21,142 nucleotides of DNA from Lachnospiraceae bacterium. GTDB taxonomy: Bacteria; Bacillota_A; Clostridia; Lachnospirales; Lachnospiraceae. Made by a program: the position numbers and the translations under genes. Location of the stretch: the NCBI GenBank assembly GCA_003446335.1, contig DMAZ01000059.1, forward strand, positions 1 through 21,142, read 5' to 3'. The stretch's first letter is position 1, and every line of letters starts with the position of its first letter. A model generated the notes under the pieces. It did not search any database, was not told where the DNA came from, and was given only the letters and a program-made list of their open reading frames with translations. Below are positions 8,019 to 15,530 of this stretch, piece by piece.

Positions 8019-8093
8019 ACTTCTTAAAGCAGATTGAACGAAAAATGGGTGCATCGTTACAAGCATCTTAGATGGGAAGAGAAAGAGAGATAT

Positions 8094-9272
8094 ATGTATA
8101 ATTCATTCCTGATAAAGTATGGTGAAATCGGACTCAAAGGTGACAACAGACATATTTTCGAGGATGCACTCGCGAAACGCATCCGTACGGTCCTTACGCG
8201 TATAGACGGGACATTCGAAGTGAAAAAGACCCGCGGCAGAATATATGTTTTCTGCAGTGGCGACTGGAATTTCGATGAGACTGTTGACCGGCTCTCACAT
8301 GTATTCGGTATTGTCGGCATCTGTCCGGTCGTTATTTATGAAAGCTGCGATATCGAGCAGCTCAAGGACCATATGGTCGATTATCTGCGTGAGGAACATC
8401 CGGACTGCAAGGCGACTTTCAAGGTCAAGGCGCGCAGGGTCGACAAGAATTATCCGCTGACATCCATGGAAGTGGATGCAGAACTCGGAGAGGCTATTCT
8501 GATGGCCAATCCGGATATGAAAGTGGATGTTCACGATCCGGAAATTGTTTTCGACGTTGAAATCCGAGAGGAGATATATATTTATTCGAAGGTCATCCCG
8601 GGTCCCGGAGGAATGCCGGTCGGAACAGCGGGGAGAGCGATGCTTCTCCTTTCGGGTGGTATTGATTCGCCGGTAGCCGGCTGGATGATTGCCAAAAGAG
8701 GGGTCACGATCGACGCGATCTATTTTCACGCGCCGCCTTATACCTCTGAGAGGGCGAAGCAGAAGGTCATTGATCTCGCAAAAATTGTTGCTCAGTATAC
8801 AGGACCGATCCGTCTTCATGTCGTGGACTTCACAGATATCCAGCTGTATATCTACGATCAGTGTCCCCACGAAGAACTTACGATCATTATGCGCCGCTAT
8901 ATGATGAGAATCGCTGAGCGCTTTGCCGCAGATAACGACGATATGGGGCTTATCACAGGCGAGAGCATCGGTCAGGTCGCCAGCCAGACGATGCACAGTC
9001 TTCTGTGCACAAATGCCGTCTGCACTCTTCCGGTCTATCGTCCACTGATCGGATTTGACAAGAATGACATTGTTGACATCTCCCGCAAAATCGGAGCGTA
9101 TGAGACATCTATCCTTCCGTACGAGGACTGCTGCACAATATTTGTTGCCAAACATCCTGTTACGAAACCGCAGCTTAAGATCATTGAGAGAAGTGAGAAT
9201 AAACTGAAGGAGAAAATCGACGAGCTCGTGGAGACAGCGGTCGCTACCGCTGAGCTGATCATTGCTAAATAA
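8094..9272 (+). CDS. thiI: tRNA 4-thiouridine synthase ThiI (no rhodanese domain)
   Basis: This 392-residue enzyme adenylates U8 of tRNA and replaces its oxygen with sulfur; in some organisms it also feeds thiamine synthesis. It starts MYNSFLIKYGEIGLKG, leading into the ferredoxin-like and THUMP domains (to about residue 165). The PP-loop SGGIDSP at 187-193 binds ATP. The conserved EDCC element is at about 344-347. The protein stops after the AANH domain and lacks the C-terminal rhodanese domain of the E. coli protein, as is usual in Gram-positives. I chose the ATG at 8094; an in-frame ATG 60 bases upstream would add an extra basic stretch foreign to the family. It forms a two-gene unit with the desulfurase. 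Confidence 0.95.
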   Translation: MYNSFLIKYGEIGLKGDNRHIFEDALAKRIRTVLTRIDGTFEVKKTRGRIYVFCSGDWNFDETVDRLSHVFGIVGICPVVIYESCDIEQLKDHMVDYLREEHPDCKATFKVKARRVDKNYPLTSMEVDAELGEAILMANPDMKVDVHDPEIVFDVEIREEIYIYSKVIPGPGGMPVGTAGRAMLLLSGGIDSPVAGWMIAKRGVTIDAIYFHAPPYTSERAKQKVIDLAKIVAQYTGPIRLHVVDFTDIQLYIYDQCPHEELTIIMRRYMMRIAERFAADNDDMGLITGESIGQVASQTMHSLLCTNAVCTLPVYRPLIGFDKNDIVDISRKIGAYETSILPYEDCCTIFVAKHPVTKPQLKIIERSENKLKEKIDELVETAVATAELIIAK

Positions 9273-9282
9273 AAGAATATCC

Positions 9283-9323
9283 ATGCGGAATCTTCGGTGT
9301 GTGCTGACGGTTCCGCATTTTTT
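9283..9323 (+). terminator. Terminator after thiI
   Basis: ATGCGGAA (9283-9290) pairs perfectly with TTCCGCAT (9311-9318), followed by six T. The loop is 20 bases. It separates the desulfurase-thiI unit from the transporter operon. Confidence 0.9.
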
Positions 9324-9333
9324 CACAATTATG

Positions 9334-9342
9334 TGTTAAGAT
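9334..9342 (+). promoter_or_regulatory. Possible promoter of the transporter operon
   Basis: TGTTAAGAT is an extended -10 box located 42 bases before the first transporter gene and just after the thiI terminator. The -35 position falls in the terminator stem and does not match well. The call rests on the box and its location. Confidence 0.4.
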
Positions 9343-9384
9343 ATATTTCATCATCAGATTAAAAACGAACGGAGGAGATTCTTG

Positions 9385-10758
9385 ATGGAGAAGACCGGAT
9401 TTTCCGGAAAAAAGACAATCATTGTGATTACTGTGACAGTCTGCGTCGTGATCGGTGCACTCTTTCTGATCCGCTATCTCGGCACTGCCACGGAAACGGA
9501 CAGCAGTCAGGTCGTCTACGTCACAGATGTAGCGACACTGACAGGCCAGGGAATCTCAGATGGCATGACGAATCGCTACGCTGGAGTCGTGGAATCTCAG
9601 GAGACATGGAGCTGTACGGCCAATTCGGATTACACGATCCAGGCAGTCCTTGTCGAGGTCGGTGATGAGGTGACAGAAGGACAGCCGCTCTTCATATATG
9701 ATATAGATAATCTGGAGAATACTCTTGAACAGCAGAAAATTGATCTTGAACGATTGAAAGCGGAGATGGAGAGCCTTAAGGATACGATCGCTGCCCTTCA
9801 GAAGGAGGCCAGGTCGGCTGACCGTTCTCTTCAGGCCAACTATACGATCCAGATCAAGCAGGAGGAGCTTGAGCGAAAGCAGAAAGAATTTGACATTCAG
9901 GCCAAGGAAAAAGAGATCGCGACTACTGAAGAAAACATTGCAAATTCCACAGTGACCAGCAAAATCTCGGGTGTGGTCCAGTCTATCAATAATTCCGAAA
10001 CACAGGCTACCGATTATACTTCCACGGATTCGTCCTTTATCAAAATCATTAAGACCGGGGAACTCCGCGTGAAGGGGACGGTAAATGAGCAGAATATAGG
10101 TCTTCTCACTGAGGGAATGGCAGTAATTGTCCGGAGCCGTGTGGATGACAGTCAGATCTGGAGAGGAACGATCACAAAAATAGACAGAGAAAATCAACAG
10201 TCGAACAACTATGCCGCAATGTATGGCAATGACAATGTTTCAAGTGCGAACTATCCGTTTTATGTGGATCTTCCGTCCAGCGAAGGGCTTATGATGGGAC
10301 AGCACGTCTATCTTGAGCCGGATTACGGACAGGAGGATGAGGCGGAACAGGAAGGAATCTGGCTGGATGAATGGTATGTCGATGAGAGTGATGAGAATGC
10401 GCCTTTTGTGTGGGTCGATGACGGAGAAGGAAAACTGACAAGACGCGATGTGACAATCGGGGAGCGTGACACGGAGATGGGTACGATCCAGATCCTTTCG
10501 GGGCTCGAATTATCAGACCGCATCGCTTTTCCCGATGAGAATTGTTCGGAAGGAGCAAAGACCGCTGAGGCTGAAAGCGGAACGCCTGCGGACGGAACCG
10601 CAGAAGAGTATGAGGAAGGGACCTACGGAGAAGGAACCTATGAGGAAGGAACCTACGAGGAAGGGACCTACGGAGAAGGTATGTATAATGAAGGTATGAC
10701 CGGGGAAGGTATGTATGAAGAAGACATGCCCGGAGATGCTGCGAATACCGGTATATAA
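9385..10758 (+). CDS. Efflux adaptor (HlyD/MacA-like) with pentapeptide-repeat tail
   Basis: This 457-residue membrane-fusion (adaptor) subunit has one N-terminal transmembrane helix (about 11-30). The first lipoyl-like half follows (VLVEVGDEVTEGQPLFIYD, about 88-106). A coiled-coil hairpin of about 80 residues comes next, with many Glu, Lys and Gln. The second lipoyl half and barrel continue with SKISGVVQSINN and LRVKGTVNEQNIGLLTEGM. The C-terminal domain ends in an acidic tail with eight five-residue repeats of the type xEGTY. Such adaptors couple MacB-type permeases to transport across the envelope. The start is the ATG at 9385 after GGAGG; a TTG at 9382 is possible. It is the first gene of the operon. 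The substrate is unknown. Confidence 0.88.
   Translation: MEKTGFSGKKTIIVITVTVCVVIGALFLIRYLGTATETDSSQVVYVTDVATLTGQGISDGMTNRYAGVVESQETWSCTANSDYTIQAVLVEVGDEVTEGQPLFIYDIDNLENTLEQQKIDLERLKAEMESLKDTIAALQKEARSADRSLQANYTIQIKQEELERKQKEFDIQAKEKEIATTEENIANSTVTSKISGVVQSINNSETQATDYTSTDSSFIKIIKTGELRVKGTVNEQNIGLLTEGMAVIVRSRVDDSQIWRGTITKIDRENQQSNNYAAMYGNDNVSSANYPFYVDLPSSEGLMMGQHVYLEPDYGQEDEAEQEGIWLDEWYVDESDENAPFVWVDDGEGKLTRRDVTIGERDTEMGTIQILSGLELSDRIAFPDENCSEGAKTAEAESGTPADGTAEEYEEGTYGEGTYEEGTYEEGTYGEGMYNEGMTGEGMYEEDMPGDAANTGI
10612..10731 (+). repeat. 15-bp tandem repeat coding for EEGTY-like pentapeptides
   Basis: Eight in-frame 15-base units encode EEGTY, GEGTY, EEGTY, EEGTY, GEGMY, NEGMT, GEGMY and EEDMP. 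The middle units are nearly identical at the DNA level, and the later ones have drifted. The repeat forms the acidic tail of the first adaptor. Confidence 0.9.
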
Positions 10759-10827
10759 AACAACAATTCGGAGCGGGAAGTCAATCAGAGATTCCCGAAA
10801 AGTCCGGATGTCAGGACAGGAGAACAG

Positions 10828-11493
10828 ATGATCGTTGAATGCAGACATATCTATAAGACCTACAAGACCGGGCGAATCGAGTTCCAGGCACTGAAAGATG
10901 TGAATCTGTCAGTAGAAGAGGGTGAATATCTTGCGGTTATGGGCCCTTCCGGCTCCGGAAAATCGACGCTCATGAACCTGATCGGCTGCCTTGATGTGCC
11001 GACGGAGGGGACTTTGCTTCTGGACGGGGAGGATGTGGGCAAATGCAGCGAGAACCGCATGTCTGATATTCGCCTTTACAAACTCGGATTTGTCTTTCAG
11101 ACATTTCATCTTCTTCCCCATCAAACGGCACTTGAAAATGTGGAACTTCCACTGACATATGCCCATGTTCCGCGGGCGAAACGTCGTGAGCGCGCAATGA
11201 AAGCGCTGGAGAGGGTGGAGCTCGCCTCGCACTGTGATCATCTGCCTACAGAACTCTCCGGAGGACAGAAACAGAGGGTGGCAATTGCAAGAGCGGTCAT
11301 CAATGAACCTAAAATTCTTCTGGCTGACGAACCTACGGGAGCGCTGGATTCAGCTTCGGGTGAAATGATCATGGATATATTCAAGGAATTGAACAGAAGC
11401 GGCGTTACGGTCATCATGATCACGCATGACAGAGATATAGCCCTGCATGCGGACCGTATCGTCGAGATTCGGGACGGAAGGCTCAGGGAATGA
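10828..11493 (+). CDS. ABC transporter ATP-binding protein (MacB/LolD-like)
   Basis: This 221-residue ATPase has Walker A GPSGSGKST at 39-47, the Q-loop in GFVFQTFHLLP, the signature LSGGQKQRVAIARA, Walker B ILLADEPTGALD and the switch histidine in MITHD. The TYKTGRIEFQALKDVNL start and the length are typical of the stand-alone ATPases that pair with FtsX/MacB-type permeases (LolD, YknY and relatives). It lies between the two adaptor genes and powers the permease encoded two genes downstream. The ribosome binding site AGGAG is 6 bases before the ATG. The 69-base gap before it holds a small CGGGAA/TTCCCG hairpin without a T tract. Confidence 0.97.
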   Translation: MIVECRHIYKTYKTGRIEFQALKDVNLSVEEGEYLAVMGPSGSGKSTLMNLIGCLDVPTEGTLLLDGEDVGKCSENRMSDIRLYKLGFVFQTFHLLPHQTALENVELPLTYAHVPRAKRRERAMKALERVELASHCDHLPTELSGGQKQRVAIARAVINEPKILLADEPTGALDSASGEMIMDIFKELNRSGVTVIMITHDRDIALHADRIVEIRDGRLRE

Positions 11494-11536
11494 GACAGAA
11501 GTTCTTTTACGATATCACGGGAGTAGTTGGCAATAC

Positions 11537-13759
11537 ATGAAATATGGTAAGAAAATCCTGACGATACTCATCGTCGCTGCACTGATCACCGCCGCGATCG
11601 GCGGCGTGATATACGGCGTGCAGAGATCGAAAAGGACAACGGTAAATGTTTACCGGGTAAGCGAACTGAATTACGGATCATATACAAGTTCCGAGAGCAC
11701 CATGGAGGGATACGTTACAGCGGATGCGGCTCAAAATGTCTATACCTCAGATGCACTCGTTGTAAAGGAAGTCGTGGTGAGAGAAGGCCAGGAAGTGGTC
11801 GTCGGTGATGTCCTTCTGATATATGACATTGAAAAAATACAATTGAATCTGGAGAAAGCGAAGCTTACGGAAGAGACGATCAGACTGCAGCTCGATGTCG
11901 CGAACAGGAATCTGGCTGTTCTGGACAGGCTTACGCCGGTCAGCACCGATGATCCGGGGGATGAGGATTATTACATTGATGAGGAACCCTGGGAAGAGGT
12001 TCCGATCGGGGACGATGATGGGGATGATGAAGATCAGCCGCCATATAAGGATGCGGTCTGTTATGATATTCTTGATGAAAATTCCATTCCATATAATATA
12101 GGAGATTATATAATTATAGACAGAGATGACCTGAATCCTGATGAGATAGCCGGTATGACGGATGAGGAAATAGATGCCTATATTGAGGATCTGATCGAGG
12201 CAATGGGTCCTCAGCTGGGGACGGAGAAAAATCCATACCGTTTTCTCTGCAGGAACGGCGCGTCGATCGAACCTTCCTTTATATACCATATGAGGAAGAT
12301 GGCTTCCGATCATGACGGATCCATGTATATTCAGCTGGAGGTCAGAGAGGAAGATAAGGCCGCCGGAGCGCTGATCGAAGCCTGGGAGATGGACGCATCC
12401 CGTTTTATCGAAGTAGCGAAGGACTGGAGTGCAAGAGTGATCGTCGACGATTATCTGACCACCCCATCCCCGACGCCGACGGTGACACCGAGTGTTACAC
12501 CTACGCCTGGAATTTCCGTAACAGTGACTCCCACGCCTTCTGTGACGGGAGTAGTGCCGGAACCTACAGAAAGCCCTGTCACAGAAACACCCGCTCCGAC
12601 CGAGACACCGGATGTTACGGAACCGCCGTCAGACGATTCGGATACATCCGACGTGACGGAGACACCATCGGATGATTCTGAAGTGTCCGGACCGGAAATA
12701 CCGGATCCGGTTGATGACTCTGAAAGCGACAGTTCTCTTATTCCGCCTGCTACTGATTCGTCTGTGGAGGAACTGGAAGGAGCAGCTCAAAATTCCGCGA
12801 CAGAGGAGCCGGCAGGGAGCAGGCCGGAGGTGAGCCGGGACACACCTCAGTCTGTGAATAATTCCGGAATGGTCTATGCAAATGCGAATATGACCATGAA
12901 ATTCCTTCTCACTGCCGTGGATACTGATACAGCAGTCTCCCAGGGGGACCGGAAAGCACAGAAAAGCAGCCAGATCGCATCGGCACTCGGACTGATTCCG
13001 TCAGATGCGCAGATGACAGCGGAAGAGATAAAGGAAGCCCGAAAACAGGAGATGCAGACGATCAAATCGCTTAAACTGGATCTCAGGGAGGCTCTCCTGA
13101 AGATAAAGGCTGCAGAAAAAGCTGTGGAGGAGGGGTATGCCCGGGCGAAAATGAACGGTGTCGTTAAGACCGTCACGGATCCTGCCGCAGCCAAAGCCCA
13201 GGGAACACCTGTCGTGCAGGTCACGGCGGCGGAAGGGCTATTTGTAAAAAGCGCACTTCCGGAAAATCTGTACGGAACAGTAAAAGACGGAGATTTTGTT
13301 TCCATCATGTCCTGGACGAGCGGACAGTCTTTTTCCGGCCGTGTCAGAGAGGTTTCTTTTTATCCGGATACGAGCGGTATGTTCGGTTACGGAGGTACGA
13401 CGACTTATTATCCTATGACCGTATACATATCAGAGAGAAGTGAAGCTCTGAATGACGGAGAGTGGGTACAGGTCACCGTGAACGGGACCGGGGACCAGAA
13501 TTTTGAACAGGAAATGGATGATCTATATCTGTACAAAGCTTTCATACGTGACGATAGTAAGGGCAAATACGTACTGAAGAGGGATCGTGACGGCATGCTT
13601 GTCAGACAGTATATAGAAATCGGAGAGCTGCGCGGTGAAGGCTATGAAATTCTGTCGGGAGTAACGGAAGATGACTGGATCGCGTTTCCGTACGGTAGAA
13701 ATCTGACGGAAGGCTCAAAGACAAGGGAGGCAACGATCGATGAATTCTATTCGTCCTGA
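11537..13759 (+). CDS. Very large adaptor protein with insertion between the coiled-coil arms
   Basis: This 740-residue protein is about twice the usual adaptor length. It has an N-terminal membrane helix (about 7-28), a first lipoyl-like half (VVREGQEVVVGDVLLIYD, about 76-93) and a first coiled-coil arm (about 94-132). A long insertion follows: an acidic stretch (136-168), a domain of about 140 residues I do not recognise, a Thr/Pro-rich then Ser/Asp-rich linker (about 308-445) and a further segment. The second arm (about 492-535), the second lipoyl half and the barrel then resume the adaptor fold. The ATG at 11537 begins MKYGKKILTILIV; the upstream ribosome binding site is weak. It sits between the ATPase and permease genes and is certainly part of this system. 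Confidence 0.85.
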   Translation: MKYGKKILTILIVAALITAAIGGVIYGVQRSKRTTVNVYRVSELNYGSYTSSESTMEGYVTADAAQNVYTSDALVVKEVVVREGQEVVVGDVLLIYDIEKIQLNLEKAKLTEETIRLQLDVANRNLAVLDRLTPVSTDDPGDEDYYIDEEPWEEVPIGDDDGDDEDQPPYKDAVCYDILDENSIPYNIGDYIIIDRDDLNPDEIAGMTDEEIDAYIEDLIEAMGPQLGTEKNPYRFLCRNGASIEPSFIYHMRKMASDHDGSMYIQLEVREEDKAAGALIEAWEMDASRFIEVAKDWSARVIVDDYLTTPSPTPTVTPSVTPTPGISVTVTPTPSVTGVVPEPTESPVTETPAPTETPDVTEPPSDDSDTSDVTETPSDDSEVSGPEIPDPVDDSESDSSLIPPATDSSVEELEGAAQNSATEEPAGSRPEVSRDTPQSVNNSGMVYANANMTMKFLLTAVDTDTAVSQGDRKAQKSSQIASALGLIPSDAQMTAEEIKEARKQEMQTIKSLKLDLREALLKIKAAEKAVEEGYARAKMNGVVKTVTDPAAAKAQGTPVVQVTAAEGLFVKSALPENLYGTVKDGDFVSIMSWTSGQSFSGRVREVSFYPDTSGMFGYGGTTTYYPMTVYISERSEALNDGEWVQVTVNGTGDQNFEQEMDDLYLYKAFIRDDSKGKYVLKRDRDGMLVRQYIEIGELRGEGYEILSGVTEDDWIAFPYGRNLTEGSKTREATIDEFYSS

Positions 13760-13771
13760 TTGGAGGCATAA

Positions 13772-15016
13772 ATGATAGAAAATGTGCGACTTGCATTTCA
13801 GGGGATTTTTTCGCACAAGCTGCGATCATTCCTTACCATGCTCGGTGTGATCATAGGAATTGCATCGATCATTGCAATCGTATCGACGATACAGGGGACA
13901 AATGAACAGATCATGGAAAACCTGATCGGAGCCGGGAATAATACCGTTACCATTTCTCTCAGGCAGGGAGACAGTGCATATTACATGGATAGCGGTCTTC
14001 CGACGGGGGTCAAAGTGGTCACCGAGGAACAGAAAGATGCCATAAGGTCTCTGGAGAAGGCTGCTGATGCCTCGTTCTATCTCGAGAGGACCTATGTAGA
14101 TGGCGTATCAAGCGGAAAGAAGACCCTTGGCAGCGGCCGGGCGCTTGGTATCGATACGCATTATCTCAGTACCTGCGGGTACGAGGTATACAGCGGAAGA
14201 CCGTTCATCACGAACGATTATGCAAAATTTCACAAGGTCCTCCTTCTGGATGAGACGGCTGCGGGTATTCTCTTTCCGGATGAAAATGCGGTCGGCAGAA
14301 TTGTGGAAGTACGGTCCGAGCCCTTCACGGTCGTGGGGCTGATCAGAAAGGCGGAAAAATTCCAGCCGGTCATCGAGTCCTACGAGGACTATATGACATA
14401 TACACAGGAAGAATACGGAATGATCCTCATGCCGGATGCAAGCTGGCCGATCGTTTTTATGTATGACGAGCCGGAAAATTGTGTCGTGCGTGCTAAAAAG
14501 ACGGAAGATATGAGCTCTGTAGGACGCGATGCTGAGAGCATCATGAACCAGGCAGTGAATAATGATGATGTGTCCTATCACGCGGAGGATCTTCTGGAGA
14601 AAGCGAGAAATAAACAGGAACTGAGTGCGAGTACGAACAATCTGCTGATCTGGGTAGCCAGTATTGCTCTGCTCGTCGGAGGAATCGGTGTCATGAATAT
14701 CATGCTGGTCTCGGTTACGGAGAGAACCTCCGAAATCGGACTGAAAAAGGCGATCGGGGCAAGAAAGAAGACGATCCTTCTTCAATTCCTGACCGAGTCC
14801 GCTGTTCTGACAAGTATGGGGGGTGTGATCGGTGTTATTGTAGGAATAATCCTTGCGCAGGTCATTTCCAGAATGACAGAGACACCGGTCGCGATTTCGG
14901 TACCGGCCATCATTCTGAGTGTAGCATTCTCCATGATGATCGGTCTGATTTTTGGAATTCTACCGTCTATAAAAGCAGCCAACCTGAATCCGATCGATGC
15001 GCTGAGATCGGAGTAG
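13772..15016 (+). CDS. MacB-like ABC transporter permease (FtsX family)
   Basis: This 414-residue protein has the MacB permease layout. It begins MIENVRLAFQGIFSHKLRSFLTMLGVIIGIASIIAI, with the first membrane helix at about 20-42. A large extracytoplasmic domain of about 240 residues follows, then three helices (about 290-312, 340-365 and 378-402) in the FtsX domain. Conserved stretches include GGIGVMNIMLVSVTERTSEIGLKKAIGA and the C-terminal NPIDALRSE. The fused N-terminal ATPase of E. coli MacB is absent; the ATPase is the separate upstream gene. A GGAGG site lies just before the ATG, 12 bp after the large adaptor. Such permeases work by mechanotransmission. The substrate could be a peptide, a lipid or a drug; sequence alone does not say. 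Confidence 0.95.
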   Translation: MIENVRLAFQGIFSHKLRSFLTMLGVIIGIASIIAIVSTIQGTNEQIMENLIGAGNNTVTISLRQGDSAYYMDSGLPTGVKVVTEEQKDAIRSLEKAADASFYLERTYVDGVSSGKKTLGSGRALGIDTHYLSTCGYEVYSGRPFITNDYAKFHKVLLLDETAAGILFPDENAVGRIVEVRSEPFTVVGLIRKAEKFQPVIESYEDYMTYTQEEYGMILMPDASWPIVFMYDEPENCVVRAKKTEDMSSVGRDAESIMNQAVNNDDVSYHAEDLLEKARNKQELSASTNNLLIWVASIALLVGGIGVMNIMLVSVTERTSEIGLKKAIGARKKTILLQFLTESAVLTSMGGVIGVIVGIILAQVISRMTETPVAISVPAIILSVAFSMMIGLIFGILPSIKAANLNPIDALRSE

Positions 15017-15039
15017 AACAGACGGGGATAAAAAGTCGG

Positions 15040-15068
15040 TTGCTATTCCCGTGACGAGATGGTATAAT
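15040..15068 (+). promoter_or_regulatory. Strong promoter immediately upstream of a terminator
   Basis: TTGCTA (15040-15045) and TATAAT (15063-15068) are 17 bases apart, and TG at 15060-15061 makes the -10 an extended one. Transcription would begin near 15075 and meet the hairpin at 15087-15114. No gene follows on this strand before 15531. Confidence 0.7.
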
Positions 15069-15086
15069 ACGACATGTTTTCAGCAA

Positions 15087-15114
15087 AAAAGAGGCTGCAT
15101 CAGCAGCCTCTTTT
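15087..15114. terminator. Bidirectional terminator between permease and HPr-like gene
   Basis: AAAAGAGGCTG (15087-15097) pairs perfectly over 11 bp with CAGCCTCTTTT (15104-15114) around a six-base loop. A-rich and T-rich flanks on both sides suit termination in either direction between the convergent permease and HPr-like genes. Confidence 0.92.
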
Positions 15115-15127
15115 GACATTATCAAAA

Positions 15128-15361
15128 TTATACTTCATATTTCTCAAGTGCTTTGAGAACGGAGTCGAGTTTATCGCCTTCTGCATGGATATTTAAGTCG
15201 ATGGGCTTGGAAAGATCAAGACTGAAAATACCCATAATGGACTTTGCATCGATTACATAACGTCCGGAAACGAGATCAAAGTCCGAATCGAAACGATTGA
15301 TATCATTAACAAATTTCTTTACGCGGTCAATAGAATTTAAGGAAACTTTAATTGTTTTCAT
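15128..15361 (-). CDS. HPr-like protein without the phospho-acceptor histidine (Crh-like)
   Basis: This 77-residue protein resembles HPr, the small phosphocarrier of the sugar phosphotransferase system. The match is clearest in RFDSDFDLVSGRYVIDAKSIMGIFSLDL, where Ser41 corresponds to the regulatory Ser46. The active-site segment GIHARP is missing: the region reads SLNSIDRVKKFV and has no histidine, so it cannot take phosphate from PEP through enzyme I. This recalls Crh of Bacillus, which keeps the serine, lacks the histidine and works with CcpA in catabolite repression. A regulatory role is inferred. Whether the serine is phosphorylated is unknown. It has a good AGGAGG site and its own promoter. 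Confidence 0.85.
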   Translation of the reverse strand: MKTIKVSLNSIDRVKKFVNDINRFDSDFDLVSGRYVIDAKSIMGIFSLDLSKPIDLNIHAEGDKLDSVLKALEKYEV

Positions 15362-15411
15362 TGAAGATGAGACCTCCTTTATGGTCAGTAAAATAAGACT
15401 TCTCTGCCTTC

Positions 15412-15440
15412 ATAATAGATTGAAACAACAATCAAGTCAA
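15412..15440 (-). promoter_or_regulatory. Promoter of the HPr-like gene
   Basis: On the minus strand TTGACT (plus 15435-15440) and TATTAT (plus 15412-15417) are exactly 17 bases apart, a near-consensus sigma-A promoter about 50 bases upstream of the start codon. Confidence 0.85.
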
Positions 15441-15530
15441 GAGAAAAGGCGTCATGAACGAAAATGTTTTTCATAAGAAAATATTATTTCCGATTCAGAT
15501 AAAGGCAGACGGAAAGAGCGGAACACAGAT

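Noticed and set aside
8295..9326. Open frame of 343 codons on the minus strand opposite thiI
   Set aside because: It runs antisense to conserved ThiI motifs and begins in the terminator hairpin.
9385..15016. Lantibiotic or bacteriocin biosynthesis cluster around the transporter
   Set aside because: No precursor peptide, modification enzyme, immunity gene or two-component system is found next to it.
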